Positions 51,547 through 60,413 of a stretch of DNA of 64,000 nucleotides are shown here, one piece after another. Within the stretch, counting starts at the first letter, position 1. The number at the start of each line of letters is the position of its first letter. The stretch is from Burkholderiales bacterium. GTDB taxonomy: Bacteria > Pseudomonadota > Gammaproteobacteria > Burkholderiales > JAEUOS01. The notes below the pieces were generated by a model. It ran no database searches, was not told the origin of the DNA, and worked only from the letters and a program-made list of their open reading frames with translations. Made by a program: the position numbers and the translations under genes. Location: NCBI GenBank assembly GCA_016790635.1, contig JAEUOR010000062.1, positions 62,001 through 126,000 on the forward strand. Reading direction: 5' to 3'.

Positions 51547-52524
51547 TCATTGGCGTGGAACCTTCGCCGCCGAGATGGCGCGCCCCCACAGCGCATGCTG
51601 CTCGTGCGCCACCTGTGCCAGTTCGCCGGGCGCGGCATAGATGACTTCATAACCGAGACCCTGCAATCGCTCCAGCACGTCGGGGGCGCGCAGTGCGGCG
51701 CGCGTGGCCTGTGTCAGGCGTTCGATCAGCGCCGGTGGCGTCCCGGCAGGGGCGAACAAGCCGGCCCAGCTATTGAGCGCATAGCCGGCGAAACCGCCCT
51801 CGGCGACCGTGGGCACCTCAGGCAGCAGCGCCGCCCGCCGCCCGCCGCTGGTGGCAAGGGCACGCAGCTTGCCTGCCCTGACCATCGGTACGGCGTTGGC
51901 CTGGTCCATGAACATCATGTCCACGCGCGCGGCCAGGAGGTCGGTCACCGCGGTGGCGTTGCTCTTGTAGGGCACGCTGAGGATGTCCAGGCCGGCCAGC
52001 GCCTTGAGCCACTCCGGCGCCACCAGCGAGGTCGCGTTCGAGGTCGCATACGAAAGCTTGCCGGGCCTCTCACGCGCCAGCGCGACGAGTTCGGACAAGG
52101 ATCGCGCCGGCAGTGCGGGGGGAACGACCAGGATGAACTGACCGGAAGTAAGACGCGCGACAGGCGAAAAATCCTTGAGCGGGTCGTAAGGCAGATCCTT
52201 GACCAGGTGCGGATTGGCCGAGTGGGTCGTGTTGGTGGAAACGAACAGCGTGTGGCCATCCGGAGTGGCGCGCGCGGCCGCCTGAGCGGCGATGACGCCG
52301 TTGGCACCCGCCTGGTTATCGATGACGAACGTGCCGCCCAGGGCGCGCTGCAGCTGATCGCCGATGATGCGCGCCAGCGCGTCAGTGGCCGAACCCGGCG
52401 CGAAGGGAACGATGATCTTGACCGTCCGGGCGCCCGGATATTCCTGCGCCAAGGCTGCGCCGGCAGCGACGGCCAAGGCCAGGCCCACACAGGCCCTGGC
52501 CCATGCCATGCGACAAAGGTTCAT
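51547..52524 (-). CDS. Bug/TctC-family periplasmic substrate-binding protein (3)
   Basis: 325-residue receptor with a signal peptide ending in AALAQ. The family loop reads TVKIIVPFAPGSATDALAR, followed by GANGVIAAQAAARATPDGH. The start is ATG 52524, which overlaps the stop of the reductase gene by four bases; MAWARAC, five codons later, is an alternative. It is part of the minus-strand catabolic operon, so it likely delivers a carboxylate degraded by it. Confidence 0.9.
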   Translation of the reverse strand: MNLCRMAWARACVGLALAVAAGAALAQEYPGARTVKIIVPFAPGSATDALARIIGDQLQRALGGTFVIDNQAGANGVIAAQAAARATPDGHTLFVSTNTTHSANPHLVKDLPYDPLKDFSPVARLTSGQFILVVPPALPARSLSELVALARERPGKLSYATSNATSLVAPEWLKALAGLDILSVPYKSNATAVTDLLAARVDMMFMDQANAVPMVRAGKLRALATSGGRRAALLPEVPTVAEGGFAGYALNSWAGLFAPAGTPPALIERLTQATRAALRAPDVLERLQGLGYEVIYAAPGELAQVAHEQHALWGRAISAAKVPRQ

Positions 52525-53504
52525 CGCGGCGCCTGCAGGCCGCGGGAAGCGGCATGCAGGCGCGTCATGCCATAGACCGCATCGACCATCGGCACCGGGA
52601 TGTCCAGGCGCTTGGCGATCTCGACCACCGCGCCGACGATGGCATCGACCTCCAGGCTGCGCCCGGCCAGCGCGTCCTGCAGCATCGAGGTCTTGATGCC
52701 GCCCAGGCGCCGCGCCAGCGCGATGCGCTCGACCGGCTGCATGTCCAGGCTGAGCCCGAGCGCGCCGGCCACCGCCAGGACCTCGCCCATCATGGTCACG
52801 AACATCGCATTCAGCAGCGGGTCGTCGATCATGCGGTCGGTCGACGATCCGGTCAGCACCGACACAGGGTTGAAGCAGACGTTGCCCCACAGTTTCTTCC
52901 ACACCTCCTCGCGGATGCGCTCGGTCGCCTTGGCTTCGAAGCCGGCGCCGGAGAGCGCCGCCACCAGCGCGTCGACGCGCGCCGAGGACACTTCGCCAGG
53001 CTCACCCAGCACGATGCGGTTGCCGGAGTTGTGACGCAGCTCGCCGGGCGCCGGACTGTCGGCGGCGAGGTAGACGATGCCGCCGATGATGCGCTCGTAG
53101 GGAATCGCACGTGCGATCGCGCCGTCCGGATCGCAGGCCCCCAGTCGCGTGCCTGCGAGCGCCCCGCCCCAGCGCTCGAAGAACCACCACGGCACGCCGT
53201 TGACGGCCGGCACCACGCTCGTGTCCGCGCCGATCAACGGGGCGAGTCCGGCCAGCGCCGCGCGAATGCCATGCGCCTTGACCGCGAGGATCACGGCATC
53301 CTGCACGCCGAATTCGGCGCCGTCGGCCGCCGCCGGTACGCGCGCCGTCACCCGCTCGTCACCCTTCTGCAAGGTGAGGCCGTTCTGCCGGATCGCCGCC
53401 AGGTGCGCGCCGCGCGCGACCACGGACACCTCGTGACCGGCCTGCGCCAGGCGCACGGCGATGGTGCCGCCGATCGCGCCGGCGCCGTAGATGCAGATCT
53501 TCAT
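52521..53504 (-). CDS. Ketopantoate-reductase-like (PanE/ApbA family) oxidoreductase
   Basis: 327-residue NADPH-binding protein with IYGAGAIGGTIAVRLA at the N-terminus, LAVKAHG, and the catalytic-region text EEVWKKLWGNVCFNP with the family's conserved Lys and Asn. Many PanE homologues in catabolic operons reduce other 2-oxo acids, and this position argues for such a role rather than pantothenate synthesis. It overlaps both neighbours by four bases. Confidence 0.88.
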   Translation of the reverse strand: MKICIYGAGAIGGTIAVRLAQAGHEVSVVARGAHLAAIRQNGLTLQKGDERVTARVPAAADGAEFGVQDAVILAVKAHGIRAALAGLAPLIGADTSVVPAVNGVPWWFFERWGGALAGTRLGACDPDGAIARAIPYERIIGGIVYLAADSPAPGELRHNSGNRIVLGEPGEVSSARVDALVAALSGAGFEAKATERIREEVWKKLWGNVCFNPVSVLTGSSTDRMIDDPLLNAMFVTMMGEVLAVAGALGLSLDMQPVERIALARRLGGIKTSMLQDALAGRSLEVDAIVGAVVEIAKRLDIPVPMVDAVYGMTRLHAASRGLQAPR

Positions 53505-54436
53505 GCGGCACGCTCGAACTGGCGCACCGGCGCCTTTTTCGGCGGGCCACCCGGGTTGACCTGGCCCAGCCCCGCGACGGTCTCCGGCGTGTACTCGCCG
53601 GTCACGCCGATGGGCACGCTGCCGGCGATGGTGACCCGCTCCATGCTGCGCCGCGCGGGGTAGTAGTCGTGCGGCGCATAGTGCTGCACCGAGCGGTTGT
53701 CCCACAGCACGACGGTGTCCACCTGCCACTTAACGCGCAGCTGATACTCAGGGACCGACGCGCGGCCGTACAGGTAGCCCAGCAGCGCGTCGGACTCGTC
53801 GCTCTTCATGCCGCGCACGGCAACGGTGAACTGCGGGTTCACATACAGCACCCGGCGCCCGGAAACCGGGTGCACCGCCACCACCGGATGCCAGGGATTG
53901 GGAAACTCGTCCTCGAGCTTGCGCAGCTTGGCCTTTGCCTCGGCGCTGTCGCCAAAGAGGCTGCGAAACGGACGAAAGTCGTGCCGCGCCTCCAGACCAT
54001 GGATGTAGCGCTGCATGCGCTCCGACAGGCCGCGGTAGGCCGCGCTCATGCTGGAAAAGCAGGTGTCGCCACCGGCCGGTGGCAGCACGCGGGCGCGCAG
54101 CATGGTGACGATTGGCGGATTGGGCCGGAAGGTCTCGTCGGCATGCCAGATGTCGGTGCGCGCGGCCGGATGGTCGGCCGAATAGTCGAGCACGATGACT
54201 TCGGGCTTGTCGGCCATGTTGGGCGAGAACGGGTGCACCGAAAGCGGCCCGAAGCGCGCGCCGAAGGCCATCTGGTCCTCGAGCGACATCCGGGCCTGGT
54301 CGCGGATGACGAGCACTTCGTACTTGACCAAAGCGTCGTGGATGACCGCGAAGCCCGCATCGTCCAGGCGCGACAGATCGACGCCATGCAACTCCGCGCC
54401 GATGAAGCCGTTGATCGGGGCGATTTCGATGGCCAT
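53501..54436 (-). CDS. TauD/TfdA-family 2-oxoglutarate-dependent dioxygenase
   Basis: 311-residue Fe(II)/2-oxoglutarate oxygenase. The iron ligands are His98 and Asp100 in WHADETF, with the distal His in SVQHYAPHDY and the oxoglutarate-binding Arg in RRSMERVT. The family includes taurine, 2,4-D and alkyl-sulfate dioxygenases. The substrate is unknown; cleavage of an ether or C-heteroatom bond would fit an operon head that frees an acid for CoA activation. Confidence 0.9.
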   Translation of the reverse strand: MAIEIAPINGFIGAELHGVDLSRLDDAGFAVIHDALVKYEVLVIRDQARMSLEDQMAFGARFGPLSVHPFSPNMADKPEVIVLDYSADHPAARTDIWHADETFRPNPPIVTMLRARVLPPAGGDTCFSSMSAAYRGLSERMQRYIHGLEARHDFRPFRSLFGDSAEAKAKLRKLEDEFPNPWHPVVAVHPVSGRRVLYVNPQFTVAVRGMKSDESDALLGYLYGRASVPEYQLRVKWQVDTVVLWDNRSVQHYAPHDYYPARRSMERVTIAGSVPIGVTGEYTPETVAGLGQVNPGGPPKKAPVRQFERAA

Positions 54437-55431
54437 CAGTCGACCTTGGCGCCGGAGAGTCGCACGGCCTCGGCCCAGCGCGGCATGTCACTCTTGACGA
54501 ACGCGGCGAACTCGGCCGCGGTCACCGGCGGCCAGGGCTCCATGCCGAACTTGGCGAGCAGCTCGCGAAACTCCGGCGTGTTCTGGAATTTCTGCATCTC
54601 CGCGTTCAGCCGCGCGACGATGGGCGCAGGCGTGGCAGCGGGCGCCGACACGCCCTGCCAGGCCTGCCAGTCGAAGCCGGGCACGAACTGCGCGATCGGC
54701 GGGACGCTGGCGATCATGCTGTTCTGCTTGGCCGCAGAGGTGCCGAAGGTCATGACCTTGCCGGCCTGGATGTTGGGCACCGCGATGGTCGCGTCGGCAA
54801 ACATGATCTGCACCTTGCCGGGAATCAGGTCCTGGAATGCCGCCGGCGTGCCCTTGTACGGGATGTGCTGGATGTCCAGCTTGAGGCGCTGCTTGAGATC
54901 TTCCATGAAGAGGTGGTGCGCGCTGCCGTTGCCGACCGAGGCATAGTTGTACTTGCCCGGCGCCGCGCGGATCGCATCGACCATCTCGCGAAAATTCTTG
55001 GCCGGAAAGCCGTTGGTCGCGACCAGGAAGAAATTGACCGTGCCCATCAGCGAGACCGGCTGGAAGTCGCGCAACGGATCGATCGGCGAGGGCTTGTACA
55101 GGGCCGGCGAAATACCGAATGTCGAGCTGGTCGAGATGAGGAGCGTGTAGCCGTCGGCCGGCGACTTGGCCACCTGCTCGGCGCCGACCAGGGTGCCCGC
55201 ACCCGGCCGGTTCTCGATGACCACGCTTTGGCCCAGCGCGCGCCCCAGGCGCTCGCCGACCGCGCGGCCGAGCAGATCCGTCAGCGCACCGGGCGGGAAC
55301 GGCACCACGAGCTTGAGCGCCCGGTTGGGGTAGGCATCCTGCGCAAGCAGCGCGGGCGCCAGGCCGGCCAGGCCGCCCAGCGCTCCGGCCTTGAGCAGGT
55401 CGCGACGACGAAAACCAGAAGAGACGGACAT
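54436..55431 (-). CDS. Bug/TctC-family periplasmic substrate-binding protein (4)
   Basis: 331-residue receptor with a Tat-like signal: FRRRDLLKAGALGG followed by a hydrophobic stretch and LLAQ. The mature part has YPNRALKLVVPFPPGA and GAGTLVGAEQVAKSPADGY. It touches the TauD start by one base. Twin-arginine export of a Bug protein suggests folding before export. It probably binds the operon's substrate. Confidence 0.9.
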   Translation of the reverse strand: MSVSSGFRRRDLLKAGALGGLAGLAPALLAQDAYPNRALKLVVPFPPGALTDLLGRAVGERLGRALGQSVVIENRPGAGTLVGAEQVAKSPADGYTLLISTSSTFGISPALYKPSPIDPLRDFQPVSLMGTVNFFLVATNGFPAKNFREMVDAIRAAPGKYNYASVGNGSAHHLFMEDLKQRLKLDIQHIPYKGTPAAFQDLIPGKVQIMFADATIAVPNIQAGKVMTFGTSAAKQNSMIASVPPIAQFVPGFDWQAWQGVSAPAATPAPIVARLNAEMQKFQNTPEFRELLAKFGMEPWPPVTAAEFAAFVKSDMPRWAEAVRLSGAKVD

Positions 55432-55447
55432 GGATCGCACCCCTTCT

Positions 55448-56233
55448 TCAGTGTTTATACGAAGGATCGAGGCGATCGAGCAGGCGCAGGCAGGCCACCC
55501 AGTGCTTGGACTTGGAAGCGCGCTCGGGGCGCTCGAACTGGCGAGCGACCTTCTCGGCCACCGCATCCGGCGCGACGATCACCTCCGCACCGCCCGCCAG
55601 CGCGCCGATCTGCGCCTGGCAGGCGCGCTCCAGGTAGTAAAGGTTGTCGAACGCATCGGCCACGTCGGCACCGCAAGCCAGGAGCCCGTGGTTGCGCAGG
55701 ATCATGACCCACTTGTCACCCAGGTGCGCCTGCAGGCGCGCCTGCTCGTCCATGTCCAGCGCGACACCTTCGTAGTCGTGGTACGCGACCCGGTTGTGAA
55801 AGCGCATGGCGTGCTGGCTGATCATCATGAGCCCGGACTTCTGTGCCGAGACCGCCACGCCGGCGCCGCTGTGTGTGTGGATCACGCAGCGCGCGTTCTC
55901 GCGCGCCTTGTGGATGGCACTATGGATGACGAAGCCGGCCGGGTTGAAGCCCAGATCGGCAGGGTCGGACAGGATGTTGCCCTCGATGTCCACCTTGACC
56001 AGGGACGACGCGGTGATCTCGTCGAACATCAGGCCGTAGGGATTGATGAGAAAGTGATGCTCCGGCCCCGGCACGCGCGCCGAGATGTGGGTGTAGATCA
56101 GGTCGGTCATGCGGAAATGCGCGCACAGCCGGTAGCAGGCGGCGAGGTCGACGCGCGCGTTCCATTCCGCTTCGGGCACGCGGCCGCGCAGGGTCGACGC
56201 CGCGCTCATGACTTCCTTCAATTGGGCACTCAT
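55448..56233 (-). CDS. Class II aldolase/adducin family protein
   Basis: 261-residue zinc enzyme of the fuculose-aldolase-like fold. INPYGLMFDEITASSLVKVD gives the phosphate-loop region, CVIHTHSGAGVAVSA the HxH zinc site, and LRNHGLLACG the third His. Members include aldolases, epimerases and decarboxylases of hydroxy acids. AGGAG about five bases before ATG 56233 decides the start. It is the first gene of the minus-strand operon and divergent from the pcaH-like gene. Confidence 0.9.
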   Translation of the reverse strand: MSAQLKEVMSAASTLRGRVPEAEWNARVDLAACYRLCAHFRMTDLIYTHISARVPGPEHHFLINPYGLMFDEITASSLVKVDIEGNILSDPADLGFNPAGFVIHSAIHKARENARCVIHTHSGAGVAVSAQKSGLMMISQHAMRFHNRVAYHDYEGVALDMDEQARLQAHLGDKWVMILRNHGLLACGADVADAFDNLYYLERACQAQIGALAGGAEVIVAPDAVAEKVARQFERPERASKSKHWVACLRLLDRLDPSYKH

Positions 56234-56291
56234 GGGATCTCCTTGGGGTGCGTTGGCTGCTGCCGCCGGCCTCACACCGGGCCTGGGTGAG

Positions 56292-56308
56292 TTGCATTGT
56301 AAATTGCA
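56292..56308. promoter_or_regulatory. TTGCA repeats in the divergent promoter region
   Basis: TTGCA occurs at 56292-56296 and 56304-56308 around an A/T-rich core (TTGTAAA), giving TGCA-N8-TGCA. This AT-rich island lies in the 100-base gap between the divergent aldolase and pcaH-like genes and could be a regulator site or part of a promoter. Confidence 0.35.
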
Positions 56309-56333
56309 GTCTGCCTCAGACCACGAGTCCGCC

Positions 56334-57074
56334 ATGCCCGACCCTGCCGTCGCATCCGACCTGCCCAACACCTTCGCTCCGTACGACGACCGCACCCAGC
56401 CGACGGCGCGCATCGAGCACTATGCCGAGACCTGGGTGCGCACGCCCGACCGGCCGCTGGTCCGGCGGCCGATGACCTTGACCGAGATCACCGGGCCGAC
56501 GCGCCTGGCCGCCAAGCTGAAGCCGGGCAACAACGACCTCGCCCACCCCTACCCGGACCGGCCGCGCGCCGCCGGCCAGCTCATCCACGTGACCGGCCGG
56601 GTCACCGACGAGGACGGCCGCCCCGTCGCCGCCAGCGTCATCGAACTGTGGCACTGCAACGCCAACGGCCGCTACATCCACCCCATGGATGCCAAGAGTC
56701 CCAACCCGATCGACGAGAATTTCATCGGCTCGGGCCGCGTTGCCACCGATGCCGACGGCCGCTACATGTTCCGCACCATCAAGCCGGCCGCCTACCCCTA
56801 CCCCAACCACCCGACCCGCTGGTGGCGCCCGCCGCACATCCACATGTCGCTCTTCGGCGACGGTTTCATGAGCCGGCTGGTCACGCAGATGTTTTTTCCC
56901 GGCGAGCCGTTCAACGACATCGACCTGATCCTGCAGTCGGTGCCGGACCCGAAGGGCCGTGAACGCATGATTTCTCGCCAGCTGCCGATGAGCGAAGCGA
57001 TCGATCCCAACGTGGTCGTGTACGCGCACGACATCGTCCTGCGCGGCCGGCGCCAGACGCCGTTCGGCATGTAG
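56334..57074 (+). CDS. pcaH: Protocatechuate 3,4-dioxygenase-like beta subunit
   Basis: 246-residue intradiol ring-cleavage dioxygenase subunit. The Fe(III) ligands are visible: Tyr114 in NANGRY, a second Tyr in AYPYP (154 or 156), and His168 and His170 in PPHIHM. This set marks the catalytic beta subunit (PcaH). It opens a catechol-type ring between the hydroxyls. The alpha-subunit gene follows eight bases later. The rest of the beta-ketoadipate path is absent nearby, so a related catechol acid could be the real substrate. Confidence 0.88.
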   Translation: MPDPAVASDLPNTFAPYDDRTQPTARIEHYAETWVRTPDRPLVRRPMTLTEITGPTRLAAKLKPGNNDLAHPYPDRPRAAGQLIHVTGRVTDEDGRPVAASVIELWHCNANGRYIHPMDAKSPNPIDENFIGSGRVATDADGRYMFRTIKPAAYPYPNHPTRWWRPPHIHMSLFGDGFMSRLVTQMFFPGEPFNDIDLILQSVPDPKGRERMISRQLPMSEAIDPNVVVYAHDIVLRGRRQTPFGM

Positions 57075-57081
57075 GCCCGCC

Positions 57082-57690
57082 ATGGCGCACCTGATCCCCA
57101 CCGCCAGCGGCACGGTCGGCCCGTTCTTTCCGCCGCATTTCTTTCGCCCAGGCGACAACGACTTGACGCGCGTCTCGCCTGACGCCCCTGCCGCGGCGGG
57201 TGAGCCCATCCACATCTTCGGCCATCTCTACGAAGCCCGCCGCGTGCCGCGCTGGAACTCCATCCTGGAGCTATGGCAGGCCGACGCGCATGGCCGCTTT
57301 GCCCATCCCAACGACCCGCGCGCCGCCGAGGCCGACCCCCACTTCATGGGCTGGGGCCGGCGCGCCAGCGAGGACGACGGCTTCTTCGATTTCATCACCG
57401 TCAAGCCGGGCGGCTTCGACGACCCCATCGCAAAGGCGCGTCGCGCGCCGCACATCAACCTGTCGATCACGGGGTCCGGCCTCATGCGCCGGCTGGTGAC
57501 GACGCTTTACTTCGCGGGCGAATCCGCCAATGACGGCGACCCGGTCTTTCGCGCCGTGGAAGATGCCGCCGCGCAGGCGCGCCTGCTGCTCAGGCCCGCC
57601 ACCCATGCGCGTACCCCGCAGGGCGTGCAAGGCTGGCAAATCGACATCGTCCTCCAGGGTACGGACGAGACGCCGTTCTTTCTGGATTGA
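57082..57690 (+). CDS. pcaG: Protocatechuate 3,4-dioxygenase-like alpha subunit
   Basis: 202-residue partner of the preceding subunit. TASGTVGPFFPPHFF at the N-terminus, ELWQADAHGRFAHPND and APHINLSITGSGLM follow the same fold, while the iron ligands are reduced as expected for PcaG (GRF where the beta subunit has GRY). The length is the usual one for PcaG. The gene is convergent with a CoA-transferase gene. Confidence 0.88.
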   Translation: MAHLIPTASGTVGPFFPPHFFRPGDNDLTRVSPDAPAAAGEPIHIFGHLYEARRVPRWNSILELWQADAHGRFAHPNDPRAAEADPHFMGWGRRASEDDGFFDFITVKPGGFDDPIAKARRAPHINLSITGSGLMRRLVTTLYFAGESANDGDPVFRAVEDAAAQARLLLRPATHARTPQGVQGWQIDIVLQGTDETPFFLD

Positions 57691-57704
57691 CCGCCTCGCG
57701 GCGG
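57691..57704. terminator. Short hairpin between convergent genes
   Basis: CCGCC (57691-57695) pairs with GGCGG (57700-57704) around TCGC, directly after the pcaG-like stop. There is no T-run. It may act as a weak bidirectional terminator, or be a chance result of GC-rich sequence. Confidence 0.25.
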
Positions 57705-57739
57705 CGGCAAGTTCGCTCCGCACTGCCTGCCGGCCGGCG

Positions 57740-58993
57740 TCAAGCGCCCGCCGCGCCGCCTGCCTGTGGCGTCGTACCCACGACACCGTCGGCGACGAGT
57801 GACGCGATCTGCGCGTCGTCATAGCCGGCAGCGCGCAGCAATTCTTCAGTGTGCTCGCCGAGCCGGGGCGGGTCCATGCGCAGGCCCAGGCGCCGGCCAT
57901 CCATGGCCAGCGGCAAGAGCGGGGTCTTGGTGGTGCGCCCATCGGTGAGCGTGATGTCGGTCAAACCGCCGGTGGCGTTCAAGTGCGGATCATCAAACAG
58001 GTCCTGCGGCTTGGTGATCGGCGCATGGGGCAGCCCGTTTTCTTCAAACGTGCGGCTCAAGCTATCGGCGCTGTGCAGCGCCATGCGCTTGCGCAGTTCC
58101 GGAATCAGCCACTCCCGCGCGCGAACACGGTCGTTGTTGGTCGCCAGGCGCGGGTCGGCCTTGAGGTCGGCAAAGCCGAAGGCGCGGCAGAAGATCTCCC
58201 ATTGCGTATCCGACACCACGGCCAGGAAGATCTGCTCGCCGTCCTTGACTTCGAACACGTCGTAGACCGCCCAGGCCGAAATGCGGCTGGGCATCGGCGC
58301 GGCAGGCTTGCCGGTGACCGCAAACTGCATCATGTGCTGCGCCACCAGGAAGATGTTGTTCTCGAACAGCGCCGATTGCACCTCCTGGCCGCGCCCGGTC
58401 TTTTCACGCTGCGCGAGCGCGCCCATGACCCCGATGGCGCCGAACATGCCGCCCATGATGTCGTTAACGCTGGTGCCGGCGCGCAAGGGCCGCCCCTCGG
58501 GCCCGGTCATATAGGCCAGCCCACCCATCATCTGCACCACTTCATCGAGCGCAGTGCGATGCTCGTAAGGCCCGGGCAGGAAGCCCTTGTGCGAGACATA
58601 GACCAGACGCGGATTGAGTTTCGAAAGCGACGGATAGTCGAAGCCCAGCCTGGCCATCACCCCGCTCTTGAAGTTCTCGCTGAAAACGTCCGTCCGAGCC
58701 GCCAACCTGAGGATGATCTCGCGGCCACGCGGGGTCCCGGTATCGACCGCGAGGCTTTTCTTGTTGCGGTTGAAGGTCGGAAAGAAGCCGGAGCCGGAAC
58801 CCAGGAGACGGCGCGTGTTGTCGCCTTTGAGCGGTTCGACCTTGATCACCTCCGCGCCCATGTCGGCCAGGATCATGCCGCAGGTCGGGCCCATCACCAT
58901 GTGGGTGAATTCCAGGACGCGAATGCCCGCCAGCGGAAGGTCGGGCGGCATGGGTGCGGCCCGGCCAGTTGTGTCGGGAGTCTCGCCGTTCAT
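57740..58993 (-). CDS. CaiB/BaiF-type (class III) CoA-transferase (2)
   Basis: 417-residue transferase with VLEFTHMVMGPTCGMILADMGAEVIKVE spanning the family's start, RNKKSLAVD and a VNDIMGGMFGAIGV segment that contains the expected catalytic Asp. ATG 58993 is chosen; MPPDLPLAG 14 codons later is an alternative. It is clearly diverged from the transferase at 50328. It may activate or recycle a CoA ester in the same degradation network. Confidence 0.88.
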   Translation of the reverse strand: MNGETPDTTGRAAPMPPDLPLAGIRVLEFTHMVMGPTCGMILADMGAEVIKVEPLKGDNTRRLLGSGSGFFPTFNRNKKSLAVDTGTPRGREIILRLAARTDVFSENFKSGVMARLGFDYPSLSKLNPRLVYVSHKGFLPGPYEHRTALDEVVQMMGGLAYMTGPEGRPLRAGTSVNDIMGGMFGAIGVMGALAQREKTGRGQEVQSALFENNIFLVAQHMMQFAVTGKPAAPMPSRISAWAVYDVFEVKDGEQIFLAVVSDTQWEIFCRAFGFADLKADPRLATNNDRVRAREWLIPELRKRMALHSADSLSRTFEENGLPHAPITKPQDLFDDPHLNATGGLTDITLTDGRTTKTPLLPLAMDGRRLGLRMDPPRLGEHTEELLRAAGYDDAQIASLVADGVVGTTPQAGGAAGA

Positions 58994-59486
58994 GCCGCGG
59001 CCTCGCCGACCGGCGATGCATACGGTTCTCGCCCGGTCGAATGACACAAGCCCTTGGTGAGCCCGGCTCTCCAGGCCGTCGGCCGGATGCCCCCGACGCA
59101 TCGCGGCCCGACTCCACTGACGAGGACCGTGTTCACGAAAGCAACGCTTCCGGCGATAGAACGATGTTCAACCAGTAATGTCATCTGCTTGTCGCATTGT
59201 CAAATTCAGCCAGACCGGACTGCCAGTGGAAAAGAGTTGTCCGGAGTAACAGCATGCAACCTGTCGGGCTTTAAGGTTTTGCATGGATGCCGTCTTGAGT
59301 GAGAGGAGCTTGCTACAGGAGACCCGGAACATGGGATTCGATGAGGCGTATCAGAGCTGTTGCCGGACTGGGCTGACGCAGGAGGAAGCGGGGTGGCTGC
59401 GGCGCGGCGCCGGCCCTCAGCGCGGGAAGAACGACAGCTCGAACGCGAAGCCGAGCAAGAATTCACATAGCAGTTTCATGCTGGCG
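58994..59486. other. Long gap with a probable insertion-sequence remnant
   Basis: About 490 bases without an intact gene. The base composition is more mixed than in the flanking operons. A fragment with similarity to a transposase start lies at 59283-59430. No clear terminal inverted repeats or target duplication could be seen. The gap marks the boundary between two catabolic blocks. Confidence 0.55.
59283..59430 (+). pseudogene. Degraded N-terminal fragment of an ISNCY-like transposase
   Basis: The frame from 59283 includes MGFDEAYQ (from 59331) followed by a GLTQEEAGWL stretch. This resembles the start of ISNCY-type transposases, which read roughly M-x-F-x-x-AY...R-LTQ-EEAA-x-LLG. After about 25 residues the similarity ends and the remainder looks non-coding. 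If correct, it is a relic of a mobile element at the junction of two gene blocks. Confidence 0.35.
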
Positions 59487-60413
59487 TCAGTTGGGTTCCC
59501 CGCCGCCCAGCACGCGCGGTAGCTGCGCCAGGTCGAAGCCGTTGAAGGGTTGCGAGCGGTCGTGCTCAGGCAGCGGCCAAGGCAGTTCGGGCGCGGGCTG
59601 GCCCGGCGTCATCAGCGAGGACCAGGGCGACATCGTGCGCACCAGCGGGGCGCCCCCGTCGACCTGGATCGTCGTGCCGGTGATGAAGGCTGCGCCGGGC
59701 GAGAGCAGGAAGCAGATCGCTGCGGAGACCTCCGATTCGGTGGCCTGGCGCTGCAGCGGCACCGCGCGGTGCACCTTCTGCAGGAAGCGCTGCATGCTGG
59801 GTGCGTAGGTGTCCAGGCCGGAGGAGGCCACGTAGCCGGGTGCGACCGCGTTCACGCGCACGCCAAACGGGGCCCACTCGACGGCAGCGGTAAGCGTCAG
59901 GTTCACGGTGCCTGCGCGCGCCGCGCCCGAGTGGCCCAAGCCCGGCATGCCGCGCCAGAAGTCGGCCACGATGTTGACGATGGCGCCACCATTGGCCTGC
60001 ATCGCCTGGTTGAAACACTCGCGCGAGAACAGGAAGCCGCCGGTGAGGTTGTTGCGCACCACGGCATTCCACGCATTGAGGCTCATCTGCGAGAGCGAGG
60101 CGGGGAACTGGCCGCCGGCGTTGTTGACCAGCGCATCGATGCGGCCGCTGCGCTCGAGCACGCCGGCCACCGCGGCCTTGACCTGCTCTTCCTCGCGGAT
60201 GTCGCACACGACGGCCTGCGCCCGGCCGCCGGCGGCTTCGATCTCTTGCACCACGCGGTCGAGCTTGTCCCGGGTGCGGCCGACGATGCTGACCGTCGCG
60301 CCCAGGCTCGCCAGCTCGTGCGCGGTGCAGCGGCCGATGCCGCTGCCGCCGCCGGTAACGATGATGCTGCGGCCGGCGAAGAGGTCGGGCCGGAAAACGG
60401 ATTGGTAGCTCAT
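59487..60413 (-). CDS. SDR-family oxidoreductase, enoyl/dienoyl-CoA reductase-like
   Basis: 308-residue protein with the classical VTGGGSGIG and NNAGG motifs. The region of the catalytic YxxxK reads HSGAARAG (161-168), with Ser162 and Arg166 at the Tyr and Lys positions. This form is typical of the 2,4-dienoyl-CoA reductase/trans-2-enoyl-CoA reductase branch, which does not use the standard Tyr. Reduction of an unsaturated acyl-CoA is thus more likely than alcohol oxidation. It overlaps the acyl-CoA synthetase gene by four bases. Confidence 0.85.
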   Translation of the reverse strand: MSYQSVFRPDLFAGRSIIVTGGGSGIGRCTAHELASLGATVSIVGRTRDKLDRVVQEIEAAGGRAQAVVCDIREEEQVKAAVAGVLERSGRIDALVNNAGGQFPASLSQMSLNAWNAVVRNNLTGGFLFSRECFNQAMQANGGAIVNIVADFWRGMPGLGHSGAARAGTVNLTLTAAVEWAPFGVRVNAVAPGYVASSGLDTYAPSMQRFLQKVHRAVPLQRQATESEVSAAICFLLSPGAAFITGTTIQVDGGAPLVRTMSPWSSLMTPGQPAPELPWPLPEHDRSQPFNGFDLAQLPRVLGGGEPN

